Positions 1 through 7,720 of a stretch of DNA of 34,117 nucleotides are shown piece by piece; position 1 is the first letter of the stretch, and each line of letters starts with the position of its first letter. The stretch lies in the NCBI GenBank assembly GCA_945641355.1, contig CALZEQ010000038.1:1-34117 (forward strand). The letters run 5' to 3'. A program made the translations under genes and the position numbers. This DNA comes from an uncultured Mediterranea sp. (GTDB taxonomy: Bacteria > Bacteroidota > Bacteroidia > Bacteroidales > Bacteroidaceae). The notes below the pieces were generated by a model. The model was not told the DNA's origin. It did not search any database and worked only from the letters and a program-made list of their open reading frames with translations.

Positions 1-4
1 GAAC

Positions 5-32
5 AAAAAAGTCCTGAAGAAAACTTCAGGAC
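5..32 (-). terminator. Terminator of tRNA-Asp
   Basis: A perfect 9-bp stem pairs 11-19 with 24-32 around a 4-base loop. Read on the minus strand it is followed by six T (complement of 5-10). It starts 8 bases after the tRNA 3' end, which fits an intrinsic terminator for the tRNA transcript. Confidence 0.85.
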
Positions 33-39
33 CTCCGTG

Positions 40-113
40 CGGTGCGTACGGGACTCGAACCCGTGACCCCATGCGTGACAGGCATGTATTCTAACCAACT
101 GAACTAACGCACC
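40..113 (-). tRNA. tRNA-Asp (anticodon GTC)
   Basis: The minus strand folds as a 74-base tRNA. The acceptor stem GGTGCGT pairs with ACGCACC, the discriminator base is G, and the T arm carries GGTTCGAGTCC. The anticodon stem CATGC/GCATG encloses the loop CTGTCAC, so the anticodon is GTC (aspartate). The 3' CCA is not encoded. A Bacteroidota -7 box lies about 40 bases upstream and a terminator follows directly, so it appears to be a single-gene unit. No integrase or attachment-site duplication is seen next to it. Confidence 0.95.
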
Positions 114-154
114 AAAATATCAATGTTTATCGGCATCTCTCTCGATTGCGGTTG

Positions 155-185
155 CAAAGGTAGACATTAATTTGGAATCTGCAAT
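155..185 (-). promoter_or_regulatory. Promoter of tRNA-Asp
   Basis: The minus strand carries TACCTTTG (162 down to 155), an exact match to the Bacteroidota -7 box TAnnTTTG. ATTG/TTGC at 185-181 lies 18-19 bp further upstream, at the usual -33 distance. Confidence 0.65.
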
Positions 186-365
186 AGCTTCGGAACACTT
201 TTTTTACGGTTTTTTCCGTCAGAAACCCTTATAGTCTCATTGTGAGCCGGTTGGCAGACCCGGAAAAAGTGAGTGCGTACACGGAGTACAGCCCCCCGAA
301 AACAGAGGAGAAAGGCCGTCCTATATAATAATGATGGGGCGGGTAGAAACTTCTTGCTCGAAAAG

Positions 366-396
366 TTCGCATTTTAGCTATAAATCGTTATTTTTG
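366..396 (+). promoter_or_regulatory. Promoter of the purU-his unit
   Basis: TATTTTTG at 389-396 matches the Bacteroidota -7 box TAnnTTTG. TTCG at 366-369 is one base off the -33 TTTG element, with 19 bp spacing. The start codon follows 63 bases later behind an A-rich leader. Confidence 0.6.
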
Positions 397-459
397 CGCC
401 TTCAAAACAAAAATGCTGTAAGAAAATTATAATTTTGAACGATAAAACAAGAAAATAGA

Positions 460-1317
460 ATGATGAAAACGGCTAAACTGTTGCTCCACTGCCCCGACAA
501 ACCGGGCATACTGGCGGAAGTGACGGACTTTATTACGGTGAACAAGGGGAACATTATCTACCTGGACCAGTACGTAGACCATGTGGAGAACATCTTCTTC
601 ATGCGCATCGAGTGGGAACTGCAGGATTTCCTGATTCCGCAGGAGAAGATTGACGACTACTTCGCCACACTCTATGCACAGAAGTACGACATGAGCTTCC
701 GCCTCTACTTCTCGGACAAGAAACCGAGGATGGCCATCTTCGTCTCCAAAATGTCGCACTGCCTGTTCGACCTGCTGGCACGCTACACAGCCGGCGAATG
801 GAACGTGGAGATTCCGCTCATCATCAGCAACCACCCCGACCTGCAGCACGTGGCCCAGCGGTTCGGCATCCCCTTCTACCTCTTCCCCATCACCAAGGAG
901 ACAAAGGAGGAGCAGGAACGGCTGGAGATGGAGCTGCTGGCCAAGCACCACGTGAACTTCATCGTGCTGGCACGCTACATGCAGGTGATTTCCGAACGGA
1001 TGATCAATGCCTACCCCAACCGCATCATCAACATACACCACTCCTTCCTGCCCGCATTCGTAGGAGCCAAGCCCTATCACGCAGCCTTCGAGCGCGGCGT
1101 GAAGATTATCGGTGCAACCAGCCACTACGTGACCACCGAACTGGATGCAGGCCCCATCATCGAACAGGATGTGGTGCGCATCACGCACAAGGACACGGTG
1201 CAGGACCTGGTGAACAAGGGCAAGGACCTGGAGAAAATCGTCCTGTCGCGTGCCGTGCAGAAGCACATCGAACGCAAGGTGCTGGCCTACAAGAACAAGA
1301 CCGTGATTTTCAGTTGA
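460..1317 (+). CDS. purU: Formyltetrahydrofolate deformylase
   Basis: Hydrolyses 10-formyl-tetrahydrofolate to formate and tetrahydrofolate in the cytoplasm, balancing the one-carbon pool. The 285-residue protein has an N-terminal ACT regulatory domain (about 5-80, with CPDKPGILAEV) and a C-terminal formyl-transferase fold (about 88-280). The catalytic triad expected from the GART/PurU family is visible as N191 and H193 in INIHHSFLPAF and D229 in ELDAGP. Length is normal for PurU. Two ATG codons are adjacent (MM); the first is used, as neither has a clear ribosome site. It is the first gene of a run leading into hisHAF-hisIE, 63 bases before hisH. That neighbourhood is suggestive, because histidine synthesis releases AICAR, which needs 10-formyl-THF for recycling. 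Confidence 0.93.
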   Translation: MMKTAKLLLHCPDKPGILAEVTDFITVNKGNIIYLDQYVDHVENIFFMRIEWELQDFLIPQEKIDDYFATLYAQKYDMSFRLYFSDKKPRMAIFVSKMSHCLFDLLARYTAGEWNVEIPLIISNHPDLQHVAQRFGIPFYLFPITKETKEEQERLEMELLAKHHVNFIVLARYMQVISERMINAYPNRIINIHHSFLPAFVGAKPYHAAFERGVKIIGATSHYVTTELDAGPIIEQDVVRITHKDTVQDLVNKGKDLEKIVLSRAVQKHIERKVLAYKNKTVIFS

Positions 1318-1320
1318 CGA

Positions 1321-1341
1321 GCTACAAGCTACGAGTTACGA
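1321..1341 (+). repeat. Three 7-bp tandem repeats (GYTACRA)
   Basis: GCTACAA, GCTACGA and GTTACGA follow one another immediately after the purU stop, with a partial GACGA unit before them. They lie in the purU-hisH gap and are not part of a recognisable promoter or terminator. Confidence 0.7.
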
Positions 1342-1380
1342 GGGATGATGATATAGTTTTTTATCTTAATATCTATATAG

Positions 1381-1971
1381 ATGAATATTGCAATCCTGAA
1401 ATACAATGCCGGCAATATAAGGTCGGTGGATTATGCCCTGCGCCGGCTGGGTGTGGAGGCGGAAATCACTGCGGACCCCGAGCGGCTGCGCAGTGCGGAC
1501 AAGGTGATATTTCCCGGTGTGGGCGAGGCTGCCACCACCATGGAGTTCCTGCAACGCAACGGCATGGACCGCCTCATCAAAGGGCTGCGCCAGCCCCTGC
1601 TGGGCATCTGCCTGGGCATGCAGCTGATGTGCCGCCACTCGGAAGAGGGCAATGTAGACTGCTTGGGCATCTTTGACGCAGAGGTGAAGCGATTCGTCCC
1701 CGACGACCGGCAGCAGAAGGTGCCGCACATGGGATGGAACACCATCGGCCAGACACGCAGCCCGCTGTTCGCCGGATTCGGCAAGGAGGAGTTCGTCTAC
1801 TTCGTCCACAGCTTCTACGTGCCCGTCAACGAGCATACAGCCGCCGTCACAGACTACATCCACCCCTTCAGCGCAGCACTCCACAAGGACAACTTCTACG
1901 CCACCCAGTTCCATCCGGAGAAGAGCGGCAGCGTGGGCGAACGCATCCTGAAGAACTTTCTGGAGCTGTGA
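1381..1971 (+). CDS. hisH: Imidazole glycerol phosphate synthase, glutaminase subunit
   Basis: Class-I glutamine amidotransferase that hydrolyses glutamine and passes ammonia to HisF in step five of histidine synthesis. The 196 residues are standard for HisH. The nucleophile is C77 in GICLGMQL, and the rest of the triad is H178 and E180 in FHPEKSG. The oxyanion-strand motif is FPGVG near 44-48, and the P-HMGWN segment near 115-120 is characteristic of HisH. Its partner hisF lies two genes downstream, with hisA between, as in many Bacteroidota. The start ATG follows an AT-rich leader without a Shine-Dalgarno site. Confidence 0.96.
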   Translation: MNIAILKYNAGNIRSVDYALRRLGVEAEITADPERLRSADKVIFPGVGEAATTMEFLQRNGMDRLIKGLRQPLLGICLGMQLMCRHSEEGNVDCLGIFDAEVKRFVPDDRQQKVPHMGWNTIGQTRSPLFAGFGKEEFVYFVHSFYVPVNEHTAAVTDYIHPFSAALHKDNFYATQFHPEKSGSVGERILKNFLEL

Positions 1972-2034
1972 CAAGACAGAGGATAAACGAGAGAACAAAT
2001 TTGACAGAACAACAGAGAGGAGGACAACGGATAT

Positions 2035-2760
2035 ATGATAGAACTGATTCCCGCCATCGACATCATCGACGGCAAGTGCGTGCGCCTGTCGCAAGGCGAC
2101 TACGAGAGCAAGAAAGTGTACAACGAGAACCCCCTGGAGGTGGCCCGCCAGCTGGAGGCACACGGCATACGCCGGCTGCACGTGGTAGACCTGGACGGAG
2201 CGGCCTCGCACCACGTGGTAAACTACCGCACACTGGAGCAGATAGCCTCGCACACGCAGCTGGTCATAGACTTCGGCGGCGGGGTGAAGAGCGACGAAGA
2301 CCTGAAGATAGCCTTCGAAAGCGGCGCACAGATGGTGACAGGAGGCAGCGTCGCCGTGACAGACCCTGCCCGCTTCGGCAGCTGGATTGACCGCTACGGC
2401 CCGGAACGCATCATCCTGGGGGCCGACGTCAAGGAAGGCACGATAGCCGTACACGGCTGGAAGGAAGAGAGTGCCTGCCAGCTCTTCCCCTTCCTGGAGA
2501 GATACCGGGAGAGGGGCATCCGCAAGGTCATCTGCACGGACATAGGCTGCGACGGCATGTTGCAGGGACCCTCCATACAGCTGTACGAGGAGATACGTCG
2601 CCAGCAGCCCCAGCTCTACCTGATAGCCAGCGGCGGCGTCAGCTGCGCCCAGGACATCCGCCGGCTGGAGCAGTCGGGCGTGCCGGCCGTCATCTTCGGC
2701 AAAGCACTGTACGAGGGACACATCACCCTCAAGCAGCTGGAAGAGATGGCCGCAAGTTAA
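2035..2760 (+). CDS. hisA: ProFAR isomerase (phosphoribosylformimino-AICAR-P isomerase)
   Basis: Catalyses the Amadori rearrangement of ProFAR to PRFAR, step four of histidine synthesis. It is a (beta/alpha)8 barrel of 241 residues. The two aspartates expected as general base and acid are D9 ([13 protein letters not shown]) and D131 (LGADVK). Phosphate-binding loops appear as DFGGGVKS (near 79-86) and ASGGV with the following helix. It lies 63 bases after hisH and 53 bases before hisF, so co-transcription is likely. The only other reading would be a dual-function PriA, but there is no reason to prefer that in an organism with a His operon of this layout. Confidence 0.95.
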   Translation: MIELIPAIDIIDGKCVRLSQGDYESKKVYNENPLEVARQLEAHGIRRLHVVDLDGAASHHVVNYRTLEQIASHTQLVIDFGGGVKSDEDLKIAFESGAQMVTGGSVAVTDPARFGSWIDRYGPERIILGADVKEGTIAVHGWKEESACQLFPFLERYRERGIRKVICTDIGCDGMLQGPSIQLYEEIRRQQPQLYLIASGGVSCAQDIRRLEQSGVPAVIFGKALYEGHITLKQLEEMAAS

Positions 2761-2813
2761 AAAACGACCGCGGAAACAAGAATCCCCTTTCTGACAAAAA
2801 AAGAGAGACCGAT

Positions 2814-3575
2814 ATGTTAGCAAAACGAATCATCCCCTGTCTGGACATCAAGGACGGACAGACTGTAAAAGGTACCAACTTCGTGAACCTGCGGCAGGCA
2901 GGCGACCCCGTGGAACTGGCCCGGGCTTACAGCCGGCTGGGGGCCGACGAACTGGTGTTCCTGGACATCACCGCCAGCTTCGAGGGACGGAAGACCTTCA
3001 CCGAACTGGTGAAACGCATTGCCGCCAACATCAGCATCCCCTTCACCGTAGGAGGGGGCATACACGAACTGAGCGATGTGGCACGGCTGCTGGAGGCAGG
3101 AGCCGACAAGATTTCCATCAACTCGGCCGCCATCCGCCGGCCGCAGCTGATTGACGAGATAGCCGCCCACTTCGGGTCGCAAGTGTGCGTGCTGGCCGTA
3201 GACGCCCGCTACACACCGGCAGACGGCAACTGGAAATGCTACCTCAACGGCGGACGGGTGGAGACGCAACGCCACCTCTTCAGCTGGACGCACGAGGCAC
3301 AGGAACGGGGAGCCGGCGAGGTGCTGTTCACCAGCATGAACCACGACGGTGTGAAGAACGGATACGCCAACGAGGCACTGGCCACCCTGGCCGACAACCT
3401 CTCCATCCCCATCATCGCATCAGGCGGTGCCGGATGCAAAGAGCACTTCCGCGACGTCTTCACCAAGGGAAAAGCAGATGCTGCACTGGCCGCCAGCGTT
3501 TTTCACTTCGGAGAAATTAGTATTCCCGAATTAAAATCGTATCTTTGCGACCAAGGAATCGCCATCCGGCTGTAA
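2814..3575 (+). CDS. hisF: Imidazole glycerol phosphate synthase, cyclase subunit
   Basis: Uses ammonia from HisH to convert PRFAR to imidazole glycerol phosphate and AICAR. It is a (beta/alpha)8 barrel of 253 residues, the usual size. Catalytic aspartates D11 (IPCLDIKDG) and D130 (LAVDAR) are present, as are the half-barrel phosphate loops ([20 protein letters not shown]). The last codons overlap a candidate promoter for the next gene: the -7 box at 3540-3547 lies within the coding sequence for [10 protein letters not shown]. Gene order hisA-hisF-hisIE with short gaps supports an operon. Confidence 0.96.
   Translation: MLAKRIIPCLDIKDGQTVKGTNFVNLRQAGDPVELARAYSRLGADELVFLDITASFEGRKTFTELVKRIAANISIPFTVGGGIHELSDVARLLEAGADKISINSAAIRRPQLIDEIAAHFGSQVCVLAVDARYTPADGNWKCYLNGGRVETQRHLFSWTHEAQERGAGEVLFTSMNHDGVKNGYANEALATLADNLSIPIIASGGAGCKEHFRDVFTKGKADAALAASVFHFGEISIPELKSYLCDQGIAIRL
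3517..3547 (+). promoter_or_regulatory. Candidate internal promoter for hisIE
   Basis: TATCTTTG at 3540-3547 is an exact -7 box and TTAG at 3517-3520 is a 3-of-4 match to the -33 element with 19 bp spacing. Both sit inside the 3' end of hisF, about 120 bases before the hisIE start, followed by a leader with a small GGGGC/GCCCC hairpin (3577-3593). Confidence 0.45.
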
Positions 3576-3666
3576 AGGGGCGAAAGAAGCCCCTCCGCCA
3601 CCGGACAGGGAGACCTTTGAAAAGAGTAAAAACAAGATTTTGGAAAACAATAAAACAAAGATAACA

Positions 3667-4278
3667 ATGACACTGGATTTTGAGAAAACGAACGGGCTCG
3701 TCCCCGCCATCATACAGGATGCCGACACGGCCAAAGTGCTGATGCTGGGCTACATGAACGAGGAGGCCTACCGGAAGACGCTGGAAACCGGCCGAGTAAC
3801 CTTCTACAGCCGCAGCCGCCACTGCCTCTGGACCAAGGGGGAGACCAGCGGACACTTTCTGGAAGTGGTCTCCATGAAGGAAGATTGCGACCAGGACACC
3901 TTGCTGATACAGGTGCATCCCGCAGGGCCGGTGTGCCACACGGGCACAGACACCTGCTGGGGAGAAAAGAACGAACAGCCGGTGATGTTCCTGAAGCAGT
4001 TGCAGGACTTCATCGACCGGCGTCACCGGGAGATGCCCGAAGGCTCGTACACCACCTCCCTCTTCCGGTCGGGCATGAACAAGATGGCACAGAAGGTGGG
4101 CGAAGAGGCCGTAGAGACCATCATCGAGGCTACCGGAGGGACAGACGACAGGCTGATTTACGAAGGGGCCGACCTGCTCTATCACCTCATCGTGCTGCTC
4201 ACAGCCAAAGGATACCGCATTGAGGACCTGGCACGCGAGCTGCAGGAACGGCACAGCGACACCTGGAAGAAACATTAA
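3667..4278 (+). CDS. hisI: Bifunctional PRA-CH / PRA-PH (HisIE)
   Basis: Fusion enzyme for steps two and three of histidine synthesis: pyrophosphohydrolysis of PR-ATP by the C-terminal HisE domain (about 107-200) and cyclohydrolysis of PR-AMP by the N-terminal HisI domain (about 1-105). Metal sites are visible: D73, D75 and D77 in EDCDQD (Mg) and C74, C90 and C97 (candidate zinc ligands). The HisE part has SYTTSLF and the VGEEAVETIIEA helix. I start at the ATG at 3667 (203 residues, MTLDFEKTNG) because family members begin at this point; the frame also opens at a TTG at 3640, which would add nine atypical residues. Confidence 0.95.
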   Translation: MTLDFEKTNGLVPAIIQDADTAKVLMLGYMNEEAYRKTLETGRVTFYSRSRHCLWTKGETSGHFLEVVSMKEDCDQDTLLIQVHPAGPVCHTGTDTCWGEKNEQPVMFLKQLQDFIDRRHREMPEGSYTTSLFRSGMNKMAQKVGEEAVETIIEATGGTDDRLIYEGADLLYHLIVLLTAKGYRIEDLARELQERHSDTWKKH

Positions 4279-4302
4279 CCATACGAAGGAGGAAACGGCA
4301 AG

Positions 4303-5001
4303 ATGGACGGAGCACTGATACAATACACGGGCGTGGATATCTGCCAGCAGGAAGTGTGCGTGCTGGAAGGGGTGAACCTGGAGCTGCAGGGCGGAGAGTT
4401 TGTGTACCTCATCGGCAAGGTGGGTACAGGAAAGACCTCCCTGCTGAAGACCCTCTACGGCGAACTGGACATAGCCGCCGGCGAAGCCCAGGTGCTGGGC
4501 TACGACCTGCAACGTATCAGGCAGAAGCACATCCCCGCCTTGCGACGGAGGCTGGGAATCGTCTTCCAGGACTTCCAGCTGCTGACCGACCGCAGCGTAT
4601 ATGCCAACCTGGAATTCGTACTGAAAGCCACCGGATGGACCAACCGGACAGAGATAGCCGAACGGATTGAAGAGGTACTGCGGCTGGTGGGGATGGAGAA
4701 CAAGGGCTACAAACTGCCCAACGAGCTGTCGGGCGGCGAACAGCAGCGCATCGTCATCGCACGGGCCGTGCTCAACTCGCCGGACATCATTCTGGCCGAC
4801 GAGCCTACCGGCAACCTCGACGTAGAGACCGGACGGAGCATCACCTGCCTGCTGCACGACATCAGCCGCAGCGGCGCACTGGTGGTGATGACCACGCACA
4901 ACCTGCAGCTGATTAACGAATTCCCCGGCAGGGTGTTCCGCTGTGAAGAGCACCGGCTGAAGGAGGAGACGGAGGCCTGGCTGCCGGCGGAAGAAAAGTG
5001 A
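4303..5001 (+). CDS. ftsE: FtsE-like ABC transporter ATPase
   Basis: Cytoplasmic ABC ATPase of 232 residues, closest in character to FtsE, which with the membrane protein FtsX couples ATP hydrolysis to peptidoglycan hydrolysis at the division site. All motifs are intact: Walker A GKVGTGKT (38-45), Q-loop Q89, signature LSGGEQ (142-147), Walker B IILADE (162-167), the D-loop and the switch histidine H199. No permease gene adjoins it; FtsX would have to be encoded elsewhere. A strong AAGGAGG site at 4286-4292 precedes the start, unusual for this phylum. It sits 24 bases after hisIE and 46 before aspartokinase. A lipoprotein-release (LolD) or MacB-type ATPase is the alternative reading. Confidence 0.8.
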   Translation: MDGALIQYTGVDICQQEVCVLEGVNLELQGGEFVYLIGKVGTGKTSLLKTLYGELDIAAGEAQVLGYDLQRIRQKHIPALRRRLGIVFQDFQLLTDRSVYANLEFVLKATGWTNRTEIAERIEEVLRLVGMENKGYKLPNELSGGEQQRIVIARAVLNSPDIILADEPTGNLDVETGRSITCLLHDISRSGALVVMTTHNLQLINEFPGRVFRCEEHRLKEETEAWLPAEEK

Positions 5002-5047
5002 AAACAGAAAATAAATCAATAACAATAACTTAAAAACAGGGACAAAG

Positions 5048-6361
5048 ATGAAAGTATTAAAGTTTGGAGGAACTTCCGTAGGTTCGGCAGGACGGATGAA
5101 GGAGGTAGCCAAATTGATTACCGAGGGCGAACGCAAGATTGTAGTGCTGTCAGCCATGTCGGGGACAACCAATACACTGGTTGAAATTTCGGACTATCTG
5201 TACAAGAAGAATCCGGAAGGTGCCAACGAAATTATCAACAAGCTGGAGAGTAAATACCGCCGCCACATCGACGAGCTGTTTGCCACGCCGGAGTATAAGA
5301 CGAAAGGACTGGAACTCATCAAGTCGCACTTCAACCTGATACGCTCGTTTACAAAGGACCTCTTCACACTGTTCGAGGAGAAGGTGGTGCTGGCGCAAGG
5401 CGAACTGATATCAACCGGCATGATGAACTACTACCTGCAGGAGTGCGGCGTGAAGTCGGTACTGCTTCCCGCCCTGGAGTTCATGCGCACAGACAAGAAC
5501 GCCGAGCCCGACCCCGCCTACATCAAGGAGAAACTGCAGATGCAACTGGAGTTGAATCCGGACGCCGACATCTACATCACACAGGGTTACATCTGCCGCA
5601 ACGCCTACGGCGAGATTGACAACCTGCAGCGGGGCGGCAGCGACTACACAGCCTCGCTGATAGGTGCCGCCGTCCAGGCAGAAGAGATACAGATATGGAC
5701 CGACATTGACGGGATGCACAACAACGACCCGCGCATCGTGGACAAGACTTCGCCCGTGCGCCACCTGCACTTTGAGGAGGCTGCCGAGCTGGCCTACTTC
5801 GGGGCAAAGATTCTGCACCCCACCTGCGTACAGCCGGCCAAGTACAACAACATCCCCGTACGCCTGCTCAACACCATGGACCCTAAAGCGCCGGGCACAC
5901 TGATATCCAACGATACAGAGAAGGGTAAAATCAAGGCGGTAGCAGCCAAGGACAACATCACGGCCATCAAGATCAAGTCCAGCCGGATGCTGCTGGCCTA
6001 TGGCTTCCTGCGCAAGGTGTTCGAAATCTTCGAGAGCTACCAGACCTCCATCGACATGATCTGTACGTCGGAGGTGGGTGTCTCTGTCTCCATCGACAAC
6101 ACCAAACACCTGAACGAAATCCTGGACGACCTGAAGAAGTACGGCACTGTGACGGTGGACAAGGACATGTGCATCATCTGCGTAGTGGGCGACCTGGAGT
6201 GGGAGAATGTAGGTTTCGAGGCAAAGGCGCTGGACGCTATGCGCGACATACCGGTACGCATGATTTCCTTCGGCGGCAGCAACTACAACATTTCCTTCCT
6301 CATCCGCGAATGCGACAAGAAGGAGGCACTGCAGTCGCTGAGCAACGCGCTGTTCCAATAA
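5048..6361 (+). CDS. lysC: Aspartate kinase
   Basis: Phosphorylates aspartate, the first step toward lysine, diaminopimelate, threonine and methionine. The 437-residue monofunctional enzyme has the N-terminal kinase motif KFGGTSVG (5-12), the active-site segment RGGSDYT (195-201), and a C-terminal pair of ACT domains (about 300-435) for feedback control by an end-product amino acid. There is no homoserine dehydrogenase fusion. Followed at 110-116 bases by lysA, it probably forms a DAP/lysine pair. The sequence alone does not tell which amino acid inhibits it. Confidence 0.95.
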   Translation: MKVLKFGGTSVGSAGRMKEVAKLITEGERKIVVLSAMSGTTNTLVEISDYLYKKNPEGANEIINKLESKYRRHIDELFATPEYKTKGLELIKSHFNLIRSFTKDLFTLFEEKVVLAQGELISTGMMNYYLQECGVKSVLLPALEFMRTDKNAEPDPAYIKEKLQMQLELNPDADIYITQGYICRNAYGEIDNLQRGGSDYTASLIGAAVQAEEIQIWTDIDGMHNNDPRIVDKTSPVRHLHFEEAAELAYFGAKILHPTCVQPAKYNNIPVRLLNTMDPKAPGTLISNDTEKGKIKAVAAKDNITAIKIKSSRMLLAYGFLRKVFEIFESYQTSIDMICTSEVGVSVSIDNTKHLNEILDDLKKYGTVTVDKDMCIICVVGDLEWENVGFEAKALDAMRDIPVRMISFGGSNYNISFLIRECDKKEALQSLSNALFQ

Positions 6362-6371
6362 TATTATAATG

Positions 6372-6400
6372 TAGGGGGTGGTCTTGTGTGTCCACCCCTA
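6372..6400 (+). other. GC-rich hairpin between lysC and lysA
   Basis: TAGGGG-GTGG (6372-6381) pairs with CCACCCCTA (6392-6400) with one bulged G and a 10-base loop. No T-run follows within 15 bases, so it is not a classical terminator. It may serve in mRNA processing, partial termination or attenuation. Confidence 0.5.
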
Positions 6401-6476
6401 TAGCTATTGACTTAAACTTAAAACAACCGCAAAAGAAATACTCACTAAAACAAAACCAGAAAAGAGAATATTGATT

Positions 6477-7637
6477 ATGAGAGACCCCATTTTTCCGGTC
6501 GAGAAGTTCCGGACACTGCGTACACCATTTTACTATTATGACTGCCAAACGCTGAACGAGACACTGACCTGCATCCGACAGGAAGCAGCCAAGCACGCAA
6601 ACTTCGTGGTACACTATGCCGTGAAGGCCAACGCCCATCCACGTATACTGAACCTTATCTGTCAAAGCGGACTGGGAGCCGACTGTGTAAGCGGGGGCGA
6701 GATACGTGCCGCACTCCAGGCAGGATTTCCGGCAGAGAAGATTGTCTTTGCCGGTGTGGGCAAGGCCGATTGGGAGATAGAGCTGGGACTGGAAGCCGGC
6801 ATCTTCTGCTTCAACGTAGAGTCTGTGCCCGAACTGGAAGTCATCAACCAACTGGCAGCCGACAAAGGCAAAGTGGCACGGGTGGCCTTCCGCATCAATC
6901 CGGATGTAGGCGCACATACCCATGCACACATCACCACCGGACTGGCAGAAAACAAGTTCGGCATCAGCATGAGAGACATGGACTACGTCATCGATCTGGC
7001 ACAAGGAATGGAGCATGTACAATTTATCGGACTGCACTTCCACATCGGTTCGCAGATTCTGGAGATGGACGACTTCATCGCACTCAGCAACCGCATCAAC
7101 GAGCTGCAGGACAAGCTGGAAGCACGCGGCATCCAGATAGACCACATCAACGTGGGAGGCGGCCTGGGCATAGACTACCAGAAGCCTACGGAGCATCCCA
7201 TACCCGACTTTGCCACCTTCTTTAATACGTACGCCTCGCATCTGCAGTTGCGTGCCGGACAGACGCTCCACTTCGAGCTGGGACGCTCGGTAGTGGCCCA
7301 ATGCGGCTCGCTGATAGCCAAAGTGCTCTACGTGAAGCAAGGCACCGACAAGCAATTTGCCATTCTGGATGCAGGCATGACGGACCTCATTCGTCCCGCA
7401 CTCTATCAGGCCTACCACCAGACGGACAACATCACCTCCGAAGGCGAGGTGCGCAAATATGATGTGGTTGGCCCCATCTGCGAATCGTCGGACGTGTTCG
7501 GCAAGGATATTCCCCTGAACGAAGTGAAGCGCGGTGACCTGCTGGCACTCCGTTCGGCCGGAGCCTATGGCGAAATCATGGCCTCGGGCTACAACTGCCG
7601 CGAGCTGCCGAAAGGCTATCTCTCTGACGAACTGTAA
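6477..7637 (+). CDS. lysA: Diaminopimelate decarboxylase
   Basis: PLP enzyme that decarboxylates meso-diaminopimelate to L-lysine. It has a fold-III alanine-racemase-like barrel and a C-terminal beta domain. Visible sites are the Schiff-base lysine K50 (HYAVKANAHP), H188 in GLHFHIGSQ, the phosphate-binding GGG at 227-229, C335 in the CESSD motif shared by this decarboxylase family, and the SAGAYG segment near 360-365. I start at ATG 6477 (386 residues); a TTG two codons upstream (6471) also opens the frame but is less likely. It sits 115 bases after aspartokinase with a hairpin in the gap. Confidence 0.94.
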   Translation: MRDPIFPVEKFRTLRTPFYYYDCQTLNETLTCIRQEAAKHANFVVHYAVKANAHPRILNLICQSGLGADCVSGGEIRAALQAGFPAEKIVFAGVGKADWEIELGLEAGIFCFNVESVPELEVINQLAADKGKVARVAFRINPDVGAHTHAHITTGLAENKFGISMRDMDYVIDLAQGMEHVQFIGLHFHIGSQILEMDDFIALSNRINELQDKLEARGIQIDHINVGGGLGIDYQKPTEHPIPDFATFFNTYASHLQLRAGQTLHFELGRSVVAQCGSLIAKVLYVKQGTDKQFAILDAGMTDLIRPALYQAYHQTDNITSEGEVRKYDVVGPICESSDVFGKDIPLNEVKRGDLLALRSAGAYGEIMASGYNCRELPKGYLSDEL

Positions 7638-7645
7638 GAAACGCA

Positions 7646-7677
7646 CCTTCCCCGGAGCGTCCCGCCTACGGGGAAGG
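7646..7677 (+). other. Hairpin after lysA
   Basis: CCTTCCCC (7646-7653) pairs perfectly with GGGGAAGG (7670-7677), extended inward by one G-C pair. A five-T run occurs only 18 bases later (7696-7700), so this is at best an imperfect terminator between lysA and the addA-like gene. Confidence 0.5.
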
Positions 7678-7720
7678 GAGAAGCCGACCCTCTGATTTTT
7701 GACAACTTCAACAAAAGGAT

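Larger units (their letters stand above)
114..459. other. Divergent intergenic region, tRNA-Asp / purU
   Basis: This 346-base gap holds the tRNA promoter at its left side and the purU promoter at its right side. Between about 190 and 360 I see only a small inverted repeat (ACGG 206-209 / CCGT 216-219) and no convincing gene, RNA or repeat. Confidence 0.5.

Noticed and set aside
40..113. Integration site for a mobile element at tRNA-Asp
   Set aside because: No integrase gene and no duplicated tRNA 3' end are visible in the window.
1366..2823. Minus-strand open frame of 485 codons over hisH and hisA
   Set aside because: Low-complexity, Val/Leu/His-rich shadow of two well-identified genes; no start context or domain.
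3517..5172. Minus-strand open frame of 551 codons over hisIE and the FtsE-like gene
   Set aside because: It lies antisense to clear genes, has no family-like motifs, and its length follows from the C/G-rich third codon positions of the real genes.
7694..7701. -7 box before the addA-like gene
   Set aside because: GATTTTTG misses the first T and no -33 element is found 19 bp upstream.
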